The position numbers and the translations under genes are program-made. From assembly GCF_047495875.1 (NCBI RefSeq), contig NC_092459.1, positions 9,118,965 to 9,182,964 on the forward strand: 64,000 nucleotides of DNA. The letters are read 5' to 3'. The notes under the pieces are model-generated. The model ran no database searches, was not told where the DNA came from, and saw nothing but the letters and a program-made list of their open reading frames with translations. Of the stretch, positions 23,881-36,866 are shown piece by piece. Every line of letters begins with the position of its first letter. The first letter of the stretch is position 1. The DNA comes from Pithys albifrons albifrons. Taxonomy: Eukaryota > Chordata > Aves > Passeriformes > Thamnophilidae.

Positions 23881-26800
23881 AGGCTTTTTCAGCATTAAGT
23901 GAAACTACTTCTTCAAGTGTACTGTCATCTACAGTCTCCTGTATATCAACTTCTTGCATTTTGCAGTTCTGACTTGTGCTGCTGATGTGGAGCTACATGA
24001 TACAGCTCATTCTGCAAATCATGTCCCCAGAGTATGTCCCCTGAACAGAGGGAGGTTGTGTAGTCGAGAGCTCCTCCATGTTGAAGAGATGTTGCTGAAA
24101 CCAATTTATCTTCCTCAAAAATCCTCAACCCAACCTGATCTGAAACAACAACATGGCATTTTAGATAATAAAGGGAATATTACAATCAGTCCTGCATACC
24201 CAGTCAGAGGAATGCTGAAGGAACAGGGAGGGAGGAACACATTCCCAGAGGGAGCAGCTGGAACCTCTTCTCTTGTGCCACCAGTCTGATCAGCTACAGT
24301 CATTCCCACCAAGAGCTTTTCTCCCGCCAGCACCAAGACCCGGCATTATTCCTCCTTCACATGTAGGCTGTGTGTAAGGACAAGGACGTAGAAGGGGCCC
24401 TTTAGTGCATTCCCCTCACTGGCACCTGATCCACCTGAGCAGTTGAGACATCACCTCGTGCAAAGTGCACCCACAGGACCCTCCTGCCCCCTCCCCTGAC
24501 TGCGGGCAGGCTGCAAAGGCACCCCCAGAGCCCTAGACCTTCTGAGGGCTCCATACAATTAGCAGCTTGTTAACTGTGACATCCACACTTAGCTTTACTT
24601 TACCTTTCTTTTTTTTTTATAATTTTCATTTTTTTTAAAGTGGGAACCTGTCTGCTTTGGTCTGTAGTGGAGAGATTTCTGCTCCCTCCCACGACAAACT
24701 CATTTCCAAAGAGTGATAATAAATCAATCATTTATGGCATTAACAGCTTAGCTCCAGAGGCTTTTAATTCCAATACAATCATCACTACCTGATAACAACA
24801 GGCAAATGGAAAGCCCTGCCCCCCAAACCTCATTTAAAACTGATCATCCCAGATTAGAAAGAAAGAAGATTATCTCAATGATCTAACCTGAGAAAAGATC
24901 ATTTGGGTAGTTTTACAAAAAGGGAAGAATATTTATGATGTGATAGTGATGGACAAGTGATACAGAAAACAGTCCAGTGTCTCCTTCAGCAAAATGTTTT
25001 AACCACTTAAATTCATGTGGGGACTAACAGAGTTGATGTCTGGCAGTGCAAGGGATAAGGATTATTCTCTACTAAAAGATGGATGTGTCGTAATGAAGCA
25101 CCTATTAAACTCAGCTATCATGCAAACAAAAGTAATTTAGCAAGCTCATGGTTTCTACTGATTACATAATATTGCCTGCTAACATTATTTCTACTTAAAC
25201 CTTAATTATACTGCTTTTACAAACAGTTATTTCTATAATTGTATTATTGTGTTTCTAATGTTGTATTATTTCTAATACAAGATATCAAGTAGTGAAGTGG
25301 GTGATGCTGTTCAAGATACCACCAATGGAGACCTCTTGGGAGAATTTCATCTGTTGATTCATGACTGGAAGGAATCAACACACATGATGCTGTCTGATGC
25401 ACTGAACTGGTGATTCTCCAAAAATCAAACATGAATTCCAAACAAATGTCAATCTAAGAATGCTTCTAGAATGTAGGCATTTCAGCAAATTCAGTTATTA
25501 AAAAGAGCTACTATCTTTATTAATGAATTTCTTTTCCACACATAATCACTGTATCACATCACTGGAGAGTTATGGAATATATCACAACTAAAAAGCATGA
25601 AAATAGTCTGCAGTGCATACCTGAAGCCTTGATTTAAAAACTTGTAATAGACATAGAGGTTTATCAAGACCTGTATGTAAGACTATTAATTACAATCTAC
25701 TGTGGTTTAAGCAATAAATTTAAAATCATAATGGTAAGACAAAAAAAATGTAATACATTTTATCTTATTTTAAATTATTAAGAGAATGGGAGATGAACAA
25801 GAATTTGAATGCTTCTATAGGCTTTATAATCTTAATTGGTTAATATCAAATACTTCCCTGAAATAATTAATATTTCATTATTAAGTATAATATTGAACAA
25901 GCTCTTAAACTTGCTAAACAGGGAACAGATAACCTCTTAAGCATCAAACTCAGAGAAATTCATCATTACATCTCAAAATTGAGTGCCCATGTGAATTATG
26001 TGATATACCAGAAGGTTTCAGTGCATGTTGGTGTCTTTCCTCTATGAGGGTATTATGGCTTTATGTGGATATTTTCTTATAAAACTTATAAAAGGATTTT
26101 TTTTTGCATTGAGGCTCTTATTCCTCTGCCCAAGTTTTATGAATCAGGGATACAGATTCAAAACTCATTAGGAGAAGTCAGAAAGACAGATGCAAACATC
26201 CACACAGCTCAATCACATAATCTTTATTTCCTAAAGAAAGAAGACAGCAAAATTGCCCAGACAGACATGACTGACTAACTCCAAGACCAAAGAGTGACCT
26301 CGAACAGCAGGTCTGATATAGGACAGACCAGCACTGCTCCATTTATTCAGCATAATGTGGAAGAAGTTGAGGGAGATTGACAAAGCCACATTAATACCAC
26401 GTGTCAAGGGAACCGTAATGGGAGTTTAGAAAACTAAACTTTAATAATACTCTCAAGCACCTCAACCCCCAGTGTACTTTAAGGCACTACTTTAAGGGCT
26501 GTAAAGGAGACAGAAACACTACTTTTGTGGAAAGATTTGAATTTGCTTTGGTGCCCTGCTCCAGAAGGGTTCTCCACTCTGCTCTCCACTCTGCAAATCA
26601 AGAACTGAGGGACACAGCCATCTTCAGCCCAGGTAATGATGAGTATTTCCTACTGAATCTGTCCAGTTAGGTTAATTGTCTGGGTTTTTGTTTCTTTAAC
26701 ACCTATATTATGCCAGTACATCCAGGATCTCTTGTGCACCTGCTGTTCGCACAAACTCTTCCAAACAGTCTCTTCATCTACGCAAAATGTTCACATTCCT

Positions 26801-27970
26801 TTTCCCAAATCAGACCACTAGAGCAATTTGCAGCTCTTGCTTTGGAAGTCCTTCATTTCCTTGAGACAGACTGTTAGCACCTGGATTTTACTTCTCAAGC
26901 CAGAGTATAACATAGGGATGCTTAAGACAGACTGTAGCATGGAATCATCCATCCCAGATCCTTTCTTTGCAAAGGCAGACAAAGAATGATGTTCTCTCAT
27001 GCTGGCACAGAGAAAAACTGATCAAACCCAAGCAAACATGCTGTAATCAACTGGACTCTGACTTGTAAAAGACAAGGCTTGGCATGCAGAATAGCAACTG
27101 CTCACACAGTTTATTGATTACACACAGCACATGTCGAGCTCCACTAGCAATAGTAATGAAAATAACTACACTTTCTTGGTTGCATAACAAGGTGGAGGGA
27201 TGGATCGCTGGCATCAGTAAACCATCCTGCCAGAAAAGTGCTTTTATATACAAAAGGAACACACTCTTTAAAGACTAAGCAAATGAGAGGAAGGCATGTC
27301 TCTAATGAGTTAAAAAATTGCCTTGCAAGACTAGCCAATCATTTATTTCTTCTTAATTTAGTGATATGCAGTTCTTCAGAGGAATTAAAGACTGTTTTGA
27401 CACCTGAATGAAACCATCTCAGCTTTTGGACTCTTATCTTTCCTCCTATCAGTTATTACCGGAACTGTCCATCTGACTCTGACTTCTCCCTCTATTAGAA
27501 GTTCCTATTTCACCAGCAGACTATTTTAGCAGGAGATTTTATGTAGGTGAAACAGCATTTCCAGCTTCACAGCACTGTTTCTTACTCCTTCAACACAGAA
27601 TAACAACTTGCAAGGACACTTTGGAGTGACAATTTGAAGAGAACAGAAAAAAAGACTACCTGCTTTTTCTGGATCCCCCCTATGGTTCCAGCTTCAAAAA
27701 CCACAGGTTCAGGAGTGATAACATAATCCCTGTGCCCAGAGGAGTCTCACCTGGGGTCACAGTGGGCACAGCTGCCAGCACAACCATTGGCAAACACAAC
27801 CTCACACTTCAGAGCAGCTGCAATAGAAACTCTGCTCTCATCCAAAATCAGTGGGATTGATGGATTCATGCTCTCGGATAGTTAAACTGGGGACACAGTT
27901 CCTCCATTGTCAACAGGGCTACTGGAAAGATTAGTCTTTGGTTTAATTTGATGTCATCCAGGTTTATCTT
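23881..27970. other. Intronic sequence; one further enhancer-like block
   Basis: No exon or interspersed repeat was recognised. A second conserved-looking block, with AATAAATCAATCATTTATGG and TTTTAATTCCAATACAATCA, lies at about 24705-24800. The part at about 24380-24550 is locally GC-rich but has few CpG and no gene match. Confidence 0.45.
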
Positions 27971-28085
27971 TTATAGAATCATAGCATCATTTACGTTGGG
28001 AAAGACTCTTAGGATCATCAAGTCCAACCACGACTGCAAGACCCTGACTAAATCAAGTACCCAAGTACCACATCTACATGTCTGT
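27971..28085 (-). mobile_element. CR1 LINE 3' fragment
   Basis: TATAGAATCATAGCATC at 27973 onward, then TTGGGAAAGACTCTTAGGATC and AAGTCCAACC, is the reverse complement of a CR1 3' end. About 115 bp; strongly truncated. Confidence 0.85.
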
Positions 28086-28959
28086 CGTTTGGCTGGTTTG
28101 TGTTTATTTTACTTAAAACTTTTATTTGTGAGTCAGGATGCTATTTAGCCTTAGCCCCATCTTGTATTTCAACTTCTCTCTGGATACATTAGCTCAAATG
28201 CCTTCAGTTAAGTTAAAACATGTGAGCGCAGGTGAGAGCTTTAATTGGAAGTGCTAGCATGAGGAGTAATCAAATTGTTAGGGGTTTATTTTTCTTCCCA
28301 TGGTTTTTCTCCACTGGTGCTGATGACACAAACTCTTTATTCCAAGCAGTTCAGGTTGGTGCCTTCAGGCACTGCCATTCAAGAAATAATATGATACTCC
28401 TTTATGAATCATAATACATTTGAGAAAAGAAAAAGGCAGCTATGCTCTGTGAGATATCAATTACTGCTCTGAGAACAGCAGCAAGATTTTCAAATGAGAT
28501 AACCATTGCTTCTCCTTACAGCTTTACATATATTCCCAGAAGAAAAGATGGCTAACACTGAGAATACACTGCCCTTCAAAACAGCATTAACATATTACAG
28601 TCAACAAAAATAATGAATCCAGAAAATCCATTTAAAGGCCCCATACGGATATTAAAATGAGCAGTTGAAAGGCTTGGGTTTTCTGAGGTGTACCTATTTT
28701 TCAAAGGTCCTTTGTACTTAATAGAGAGTATTCTTGTTCTAAAAGATTCCAAGGAGAATTTTTATCTCTTTTCTGTAACTTTTCTATAAAAAACCTAGGA
28801 GACACTCATTTCAATCTGGTGAAGGGATTTGCTAAATTCTTTGCAAAGTCAAGTAAATGGTATCAACTGGATTATCTTTACACACATGCCCAGCCACCCC
28901 AACAAATACTTCCAAGAAGTAAGGAAAGAATACATGGTGTTGACTCTTCCCCAGAAGAC
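28086..28959. other. Intronic sequence, nothing recognised
   Basis: AT-rich; no repeat, RNA or coding signal seen. Confidence 0.5.
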
Positions 28960-29997
28960 AGTGGTGGGTTGACCCCGGCTGGATGCCAGGTACCCACTAA
29001 AGCCACTCTCTCCCTCCCCTCTGCAACTGGATAGAGGAGAATAAAAAAACACAGTGAAGGATTCATGAGTTGAGGTAAGAGCTGGTAGAGGACACTTACT
29101 GATCACCATCATGGGCAAAAGAGACTCAAAGTGGGGATTTTAATTAAATTTATTACTAACAGGATCTGGGCAAAAGAGTTCTACCTCCTCCTCTCCAGCA
29201 GTGCAGGGAGACAGGGAATGGAAGTCACAGTCAGTTGTTTCTGCCACTGTCAGGGAAAGGAGTCCTTCCCCTGCTTCCCATGGGGTCCCTCCCAGAGCAG
29301 ACAGTACTTTGCAAACCTTTCAGGCATGAGTCCATCCCATGGACAACAATTTCTTCACAGAACTTCTGTCCCGTGGGTCACTTCTCCATGGGAATCAGTC
29401 CTTCAGGCACAGGCTGCTCCAGCTTAGGGCCCTCACAGAGCCACAAGTCCTACCAGGGAAAACCTGTTCCAGCATGAGCTCCTCTCCCCACAGGCTGTGG
29501 GTCCTGCCAGGACCCTGTTCCAGCATGGGGCTTCCCACAGGGTCACAGCCTCCTTCAGGAGGCATCCACCCATTCCAGTGTGGGCTCCTCTATGGGCTGC
29601 AGGTGGATCTCTGCACCCCAGTGGTCCTCCATGGGCTGCAGGGGCACAGCTGCTCCATGGGCTGCACCACGAGCTGCAGGGGAACCTCAGCACTGGAGCC
29701 TGAAGCACCTCCTGCCCCTCCACTGACCTTGGTGTTTACACTGTTCAATGTTCTCACTCTGCTCGTCCCCTGCTGCAAGTTTTAACTGTGCAGTAACTTT
29801 CTTTCCATTCTTAACTATGTTGTGACAGAGGCCTTACTCTAATTCCTGATGGGCTCAACCCTGGCCAGTGGTGGGAAGCCCATCCTGGAGCTGCCTGGCA
29901 TTGGCTCCACCACACATGGGGGAAACTTCTGGCAGATTCTAACCAAAGCCACCCCTGTAGCCGCCCCCCTACCAGAGACCTGGCCATAGTAAATACA
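28960..29997 (-). mobile_element. Solo LTR of an avian (ERVL-like) endogenous retrovirus, about 1.04 kb
   Basis: The left side reads GGTGGGTTGACCCCGGCTGG and the right side ACCCCTGTAGCC ... GGCCATAGTAAATACA. I recognise these as the two ends of a long LTR that is very common in songbird genomes (recalled knowledge). On the minus strand the order fits that LTR: GGCTACAGGGGTGGC near its start, then GCCTCTGTCACAACATAG and a promoter-like segment, then GGGTCAACCCACC at its end. It is about 1 kb with no internal retroviral genes, so a solo LTR. The middle (29280-29700) consists of degenerate roughly 50-bp subrepeats built on TTCCAGCATGGGCTCC. The ends are mutated and I could not find a clean target-site duplication. 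Long open frames on both strands here come from the subrepeats. Confidence 0.82.
29440..29705. repeat. Internal subrepeats of the LTR
   Basis: CTGTTCCAGCATG recurs at about 29464 and 29514, and as CATTCCAGTGTGGG at about 29571, giving a period of about 50-57 bp. Blocks of GGGCTGCAGG also recur (about 29594, 29634 and 29672). They are part of the LTR at 28960-29997. Confidence 0.65.
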
Positions 29998-31565
29998 TAA
30001 GTAGCAATGCATAAATTTCAGCCTTCATACCAGTGATGATGACAGGGGAAATATAACTAAATTGGACATAGTTACCCAAGTGATGAAATAAAATAATGTT
30101 CAGACTGAACCACTGATTTAATCGGATTTTTTGTATGTCACTTTTTCCATGTCACTTGCCATTTTTCCCCTAAATATATAGTGCAGTTTTATTACAAAAA
30201 GATAAACTAATCCTAATTCTTTTTTTAAAAATTTTGTTACAAATCTAGTTGTTCTGTTATTTTGCAGAACTATAAATATGTCAGGATCATTTCTTTATGC
30301 GTAGCATTTTGTTTCTTTTTTTTTTTACAGTCTAAATATTTTGCTCCAAATGTCACAACAGTTTTGTTGCCTCATTTCAACAGTTTTGTCAGCAAAACAG
30401 TGTGCACCAAAGTACAAGCAATACCTGTGAAAATGCTTTGTCTCTTACAACTGTGTTGTTAAGGAATTGCATGTATACACAGTGGTTCCAAGACAATGAG
30501 GGGAACCAAAGAATTAGGAATTTACTGCATAAACTGCCTGGCTAAAATGACATTTTATGATGTTATATTCTCATCAGACTGTGCCTTGAAGAGCGGAAAA
30601 GAGTAACCACTTGGTAGAAAGCTTCTCTTAAATGCTTTAATAAAGAGTTAAATGTATTACCTGGCATATAGGGTTATTCTAAGGGAGGGAATGCCTTAAA
30701 GAATTTTAAAATGCCTTCAAAACTAGGGACAAATATGCACAAACTTCAGAGGAGAATAAAGAACATTTGTTTTTGTTGTTCATGATGAAAATCTGACATT
30801 TTCTCAGTCCAAAGTTTGAGCTTGCTGATTGACAACTTTCTCTGTCCTACAAAAATTTGTCTTCCACTGTTAACATCGCTGTTAACAACACTGTTAACAT
30901 CTGCACTGCTGCAGCATTCATTTACCTGTCCTGTCTCCACCTGCAGCCTTCATGGTACCTCTTTCTTCACTGAACCAAGGCATGAATGCAGACTGGGTCT
31001 TCACTTCAAGCAGTGATGTTGCCTGTAACTATCTACAGTTTCATAGCAAGCAGCATTATATATTCTTCCCACTTATCCTGCCCACTGCAGGGTATTTTCT
31101 CCTCTTCAAAATGTCCTCTTGAATTCTGTCTGTCGCTACCCAAGGCTTGACAGTAGTCATCTGGTTTTTGGATTGTGATTTCTGGGGCTCTTGGTATTGT
31201 TTCACTATTCACATTTATTCTCATGGTCCATCTCCCTGCCATGTACCACCTTCTGCGTAAATGCAGACAATGAGGTGTGAAAGACAAAGACCCTCTTTAT
31301 GCCTTGTGTTGGTACAACATTCCTGATCATGCACCCTTAGATTTGAATGCTAATGCCATAAAATGCAACAGCATTTCTAACATCCATTTCTTAGAAACAG
31401 CCCCACCCAGTCAAACTAAAGGCATGAGACCAAAAGCACCAACAGAAAAGAAAGTCAATTAAGGCTTGGAAAAGCACTTAAGACTGACACCTTTCTTATC
31501 CAAATACAACTATATTTGTCTCTAAAAAAGAAGCAAGATCACTATACAAAATACTATGAATCAGA
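29998..31565. other. Intronic sequence with a 12-bp tandem repeat
   Basis: No exon recognised. The only structure is the triple CTGTTAACAWYN repeat at 30867-30902, listed separately. Confidence 0.5.
30867..30902. repeat. Three tandem 12-bp units containing GTTAAC
   Basis: CTGTTAACATCG (30867-30878), CTGTTAACAACA (30879-30890) and CTGTTAACATCT (30891-30902) are head to tail. The first nine bases of each unit are identical, giving three evenly spaced GTTAAC palindromes. Confidence 0.88.
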
Positions 31566-31632
31566 CTTGGTTGGAACTAGATGATCTTTAAGGTCCCATT
31601 TAACCCAGACTACTATATGATTCTATGATTTT
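31566..31632 (+). mobile_element. CR1 LINE 3' end fragment
   Basis: GGTTGGAACTAGATGATCTT, AAGGTCCCATTTAACCCAGA and then TATGATTCTATGATTTTG match the terminal part of the CR1 3' UTR with its tandem octamer tail. About 65 bp. Confidence 0.88.
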
Positions 31633-34600
31633 GAAATACTGTATGTATTCAATTAAATTTTCTTCTTGATGTTCTCTCTACTCCTTACTCCCCATGTAAC
31701 ACCGCATGTATACCTATCACTTCTTGGTAAGGTTTGGCAAAGCAAAAACAATCTGACAACAGTGTGTTTTCAAGAACAATTCACCAAAATATAACCAGTT
31801 GATTGACTTTCTCAAATTTCTCTAACATATTATATCACCCTTAGTCACAATGGAGTTATATTCCTCTTATCCCTCCACATTTCTACATATTTCCAAAACC
31901 ACATTCCTCACTTGTTATTTTAAGTATATTACACATCCATATTTCTATCCATCCTTTTTACAGACCTGGGATTTAAATCCAAGCTTTGGCAGGTAGTTCA
32001 GCCCTGTTGCCTAGCAGCAGCTGAGCCACATGATGGAAATTCTCGTGGTTACAAAAGAGGAAAGCCCTTGCCTGCTTCAAACTGATGTTTATAAATCGGC
32101 TGGGAGCAGAGTAAGTGGCACTATTAGATCAGAAAAATTCTTTCCAAACAAAATACAGTTTTGAATACAAATCCAACCATCCTGACACAACCTAATAGAG
32201 ACTGAGGTTCAAAAAGCAAGAGTCAATATTTAATTATGATTGGTTTTATGTATTGATTACACCAGTGTCCTAACCATCATATCATTACCAGTAAAACAGG
32301 CCATTCTTCATTTCATTTAATGAGTGAAATAATACATTCTTGAAAGTCAACTGCAAAATTTTCACCACCTTTATAGCACTGGGATTTCTTATTATCTAAA
32401 TTTGCTTTCATTAAAACTTATTTTTAAAAGCACTTATCCAAGTGTCAAGGTGGATCCAAAGCCAACTGCTTAGCACTCCATCTCTGCTTAAAAAAATACC
32501 TGTTTTAATCTGTATTTGATGGGTCCATATGCTCACAGAAATATATAGATTACAAGAGAAGCTTCTTAATTCTACACTACCATCAGCAGTAAGGAACTTA
32601 AAATGGTTTCCAAATGGAAACAAATGAACTTGAGAATGACCCCAGCCAATAATTAGATCTGTCCCTTCCTACGTATACTTCAGTATCTTCTGCGTTGCTG
32701 GTGTGTAGCATGTTGAGGGACAAGCCCATACTCATCATGAGATTTACCTCAGGCATCAAATTTGTCTAAGTCTAAAACACAGCTACGAAACTTGAGAATC
32801 CCTCTATCGTGACAGGAGAATGGTGTTTCCATAATATCATTAATTTCTTTGAAAAATAAATATTCACAGACAGATTAATTCCTTTGAGAACTCTACTTTG
32901 GTCCACCAGCCATTGCAGAAACAAAGGTGGTTTTGTATAAGGCAGACATAATGAATAGTCCTATGGAAATATCTCTTTCCTTCCACTGACTCTAGTGCAT
33001 CCTAAATAATGAACTAGCCTTCAGAGGGCAAAATTAATCCCAACCCTTGACTGTGCTGAAGCTCAATGGCAGACATGAGGGAGACTTAATAAAAATGATC
33101 TAGTGGAGTACATGCTGTAGCTGGGTATCATCCCCAAAGGTGCTAATAATCCCTTGAAAATTATCTTATGTCCACTTCCACCTCCAACCCAGACTGACTC
33201 TTACATATTGTAACACAGTTATTTTGATACCCAGATCTTGTTTGGGACTTCTTGACCTAAACATAATTTGAAACCTCCTGTTTTGGTTTTAGTCTACAGT
33301 GCCACATTCCCCAAGTTCTAACTTCTTTTGTTGTTTACACATTGCATATTTATACATGGCACAAGGGTTTTTTTCTTCACTGAACTCTGTACATCAACAG
33401 GAAGAAATATTCCTTCCTATTCTAAATATTTTGACTACAGGTTTTATTTATTCCAACCGAACACTCTTTATTTGTGATTTTTTCTCTCTTCTAAGTATGA
33501 TGGTTTGTTAGCTTCTGATGCTCATTCTCTATTAATTTCTATCAGCTATATCTCTGGCTCCCATGAGAACACTTCAATTTTGTTGCATGGCCCAGAAATA
33601 TGATAATCAACAAATATTTCCAGGCCAAATCCACAGTGTCAGCGTGCTCATGTGAAATAGTGATGCAATTAAACACTGATTTGCCACTCCACCTCACAGC
33701 AAGACAGAAATAAAGTACAAAGTACAGTTTGGTTATATAGATCTTTTTAAATCATCCCCTTTAAAAACCTTATGAAAGATAATTGGTTATACTGAAGGAC
33801 TGAAACAGAAAAAATGCTTGATACTTTTATGGTGATTTGCATTTTACTGCTGTACAAGCATTAACTAATTAAGCCTCACAATACCCAAGTGAGGAATGGA
33901 AGGAAGCATTATTATGGTTATGTATTATAGTTATACTGACTCATTTAGAATTTCTTGGGTTTTGACTTTTAAAGTAATTATTTAATTATCACAAAACTAA
34001 TAAAAAGTCAGAAACAATCTTTTTTTTTCCCCCACTATGAATAACCTCTAAGCTAAGCACATAAAAAGTTTACAAATGCCTAAAACCCCCCTCTTTTTCA
34101 CGTATCTCAGCTTCTGTTTTCCCTTTGTCCATCTGAGTCCACAGGACTGGATCTTATTTCCACTGAAGGGGAAGAAAACCTTGTCAAGGACCACGATAGA
34201 TCCTTGAATTACCAACACTAAAAAGATAAAGAGTGTGTTGAGATTATCTCCATTTTTTTACCATTAGCTAAGAAAACATTCTGAGATCTTGATACAAAAC
34301 ATGCTTATATGTTCCAAACAACATTATAAAGTCTGTATTATATTTTGCAATTGGGATTAATTTTTAAGTATTATTATGCAAAATTGCTTTTCTCTCAAAT
34401 ACCTCTCTCCAAGGTCTAAATTCCTCTTCCCAGTTCTAGCCCTCTAACAGCTCACTGGCACCCTTTACATACATGTAGCTAGGTTATTTCCAGGAATGAC
34501 TTTGGTCATGTCTCTCATACATCTTGTAATGACATGATTTCCTAATGGAAATGCCTTTGCTCTACATTAGTAACAAAGTCCCATACATTTCTCCTATAAT

Positions 34601-35039
34601 ACTGTAATTTTTGAGGTCTATAGGGACAAGATCCATTTTATTAACTATACAAAAGTGTCATACAACTTTAATGTCCAACTGCCTCCATCGAATAGTCACT
34701 GCAAATTCTTAGGAGTTAATCACAGCTGGATCATCCTCTGGGAGAAGCTTCCTTAGAAGGTAATAATCAACTGAATGACAATCTGGAAAAGGATCTCAGA
34801 CAGTTTCTTTTTAGCTGGAAGAACAGCAGGTGTGGTAATTTCCTTCCTTTTTTTAAAAAAATTATGTAGTATAAAACTAATGATACTAATGTATGTACAG
34901 TGGATCCAGCAGAAGAGAAGAAAGAGAAGTATTCTAATGAACCCAAAATACACGCAATACTCTCTTACTGGCAGGTGGTGGAGAAATAAACAAATAAATA
35001 AGTGTCTGGTAATATATCAAGCAGGTCAGGGCAAGATTA
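31633..35039. other. Intronic sequence, nothing recognised
   Basis: Very AT-rich; no repeat family, exon or RNA gene recognised over about 3.4 kb. Confidence 0.5.
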
Positions 35040-35892
35040 ATAGAAGACACAACAGAAGGATGGGATGTCATCCAGAGGGACCTGGGCAAACCTGCAAAGT
35101 GGGACCACAAGAACCTCATGGAGTTCAACAAGGCCAAGTGCAAGGTATTGCACATGGGTTGGGGCAATCCCAAGTACAAATTGGGAGAAGAATTCATTGA
35201 GATCAGCCCTGTAGAGAAGGATTTAGGGATTTCGTGGATGAAAAGCTGGATGTGAGCCAATAGTGTGTGCTCACATCCCAGAAAGTCAAGTGTATCCTGG
35301 ACTGCATCAGAAGCAGTATGGGCAGGAGGTGAAGGGAGGGGATTCTGCTCCTCTGCTCTGCTCTGGTGAGACCCCACCTGGAGTGCAGCATCCAGCCCTG
35401 GAGTTGTCAATGCAAGAGGGACATGGACCTGTTACAGTGAGTCTAGGAGACCACAAAGATGATTAGAGGGCTGGAGCACCTCTCTTGTGGTGGAGACAGG
35501 CTGAGAAAGCTGGTGCTGTTCAGCCAGGAGAAGAGAAGGCTCCTGAGAGACCTTTTAGCAGCCTTTCAGTACCTTCAAGGAGGCTCATAAAAAGGAGGGA
35601 GATGGATTTTTTGTATGAGCAGATAGTGACAGGACAAGGGACAATGGTTTTAAATTGAAAAAGGACCGTTTTAGATTGAATATTAGGAAGAAATCCTTTA
35701 CTTTAAGGGTGGTGAAGCACTGGAGCAGGTTGTCCAGGGAAGCTGTGGATACCCCACCCCTGGAAGTGTTCAAGGCCAGGTTGGATGGGCATTTGAGCAA
35801 CCTGGTCTAGTGAAAGGCATCCCTTCCCAAGGCAGAGAGGTTGGAACTAGATGATCTTTAAGATTCCTTCCATTCTATGATTCTATGACTCT
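35040..35892 (+). mobile_element. CR1 LINE, 5'-truncated (about 850 bp)
   Basis: On the plus strand, antisense to VSNL1, the sequence runs from the late ORF2 region (AGGGACCTGGGCAAACCTGC, AACAAGGCCAAGTGCAAGG) through the ORF2 end and 3' UTR (GGTTGGAACTAGATGATCTT) to CATTCTATGATTCTATGACT at 35874-35892. The reading frame is broken by stops and indels, so this copy is older than the one at 6594-7822. Confidence 0.95.
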
Positions 35893-36837
35893 AATATTAA
35901 TAGATTAATGTTCCTAGTTTGCAGACCAACCACAGCACTGCTCGGTTTCATAGGCTGCCACCTACTCCGTGCATACCCAAACCATAGCTGGAGATGTTGC
36001 TCAGTTCATCTGACTATTAGAAAGGAAATTGTTGTCAAATGCCATCACCAGGGGTTTTCTGCAACGTAATTCCTTTTCTGCAGCAAGTTGCCAATGCAAT
36101 CCTTGCGCTAGTTGTAGATAGTATTTTGACTGCACTTGCCTCATGACAAAAACCATCTGGCTAAACAGATGTGGTAATCTGATTTGTTTGGCCAATGAAC
36201 TGAAAAAAACCACAATGGCTTGAATGGGAGTTCCCAGGAGTGCACAGTCCAGCATCCTCTCTGTGCGTCCAGATACTATGTTTGTCATTTCGAGAACAGA
36301 TTTGTAATGGTTTATTTGCTTGTGGAAGTTACCAAGACAGAATGAATTTCCATACGAAAACCAAAAAGAGGTGAACAAATTTTCATTTAAAAAAAATAGT
36401 CATAAGGACACCTGCCATTCTTTTGCAGAGTGTATCATATGTTAGAAAACAAGAAACTGGTAAAATGCAAGCCAAGCCTTGGTCCCACCGAAGGTGTCAA
36501 ATCTCCCATGGACTTGAGCAGGATCATTGGCTCTTCAATCTGTTTATAATTTTAGGCTCTTTATAATTTTAGGTCTTCTCAGAACCATGTGTTTTATTAT
36601 AGATATGTAACCTTAAATATGGAATGGATTGTCTAGACAATGACCCCCTGCCAACATTCTCTTCATCATCTGCCTTAAATCTTAAACCCCTTAGGTTTAT
36701 AAAAATATATGTACTTTTAAATCTTCCAAGACCTATGGCAAGTTTACACTCACCCAGCCTCAATGTCTTCTCGTTTAAACTTTCATTCCTCAAACCTGTA
36801 CTGTTTGCAACACCACACATATAACTTGCATTACTGC

Positions 36838-36866
36838 AAAAAAAATAAATTAAAAAATAAAAAATT
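36838..36866. repeat. A-rich low-complexity tract
   Basis: Runs of A broken by single T (AAAAAAAATAAATTAAAAAA). Low complexity only. Confidence 0.75.

Noticed and set aside
24380..24550. GC-rich patch as a CpG-island promoter
   Set aside because: It has very few CpG dinucleotides and no adjoining exon.
29339..29785. 148-codon plus-strand frame and several overlapping frames on both strands
   Set aside because: They lie entirely in the subrepeats of the LTR at 28960-29997 and reflect its GC-rich, stop-poor sequence.
34934..35410. 158-codon minus-strand frame
   Set aside because: It is antisense to the plus-strand CR1 at 35040-35892.
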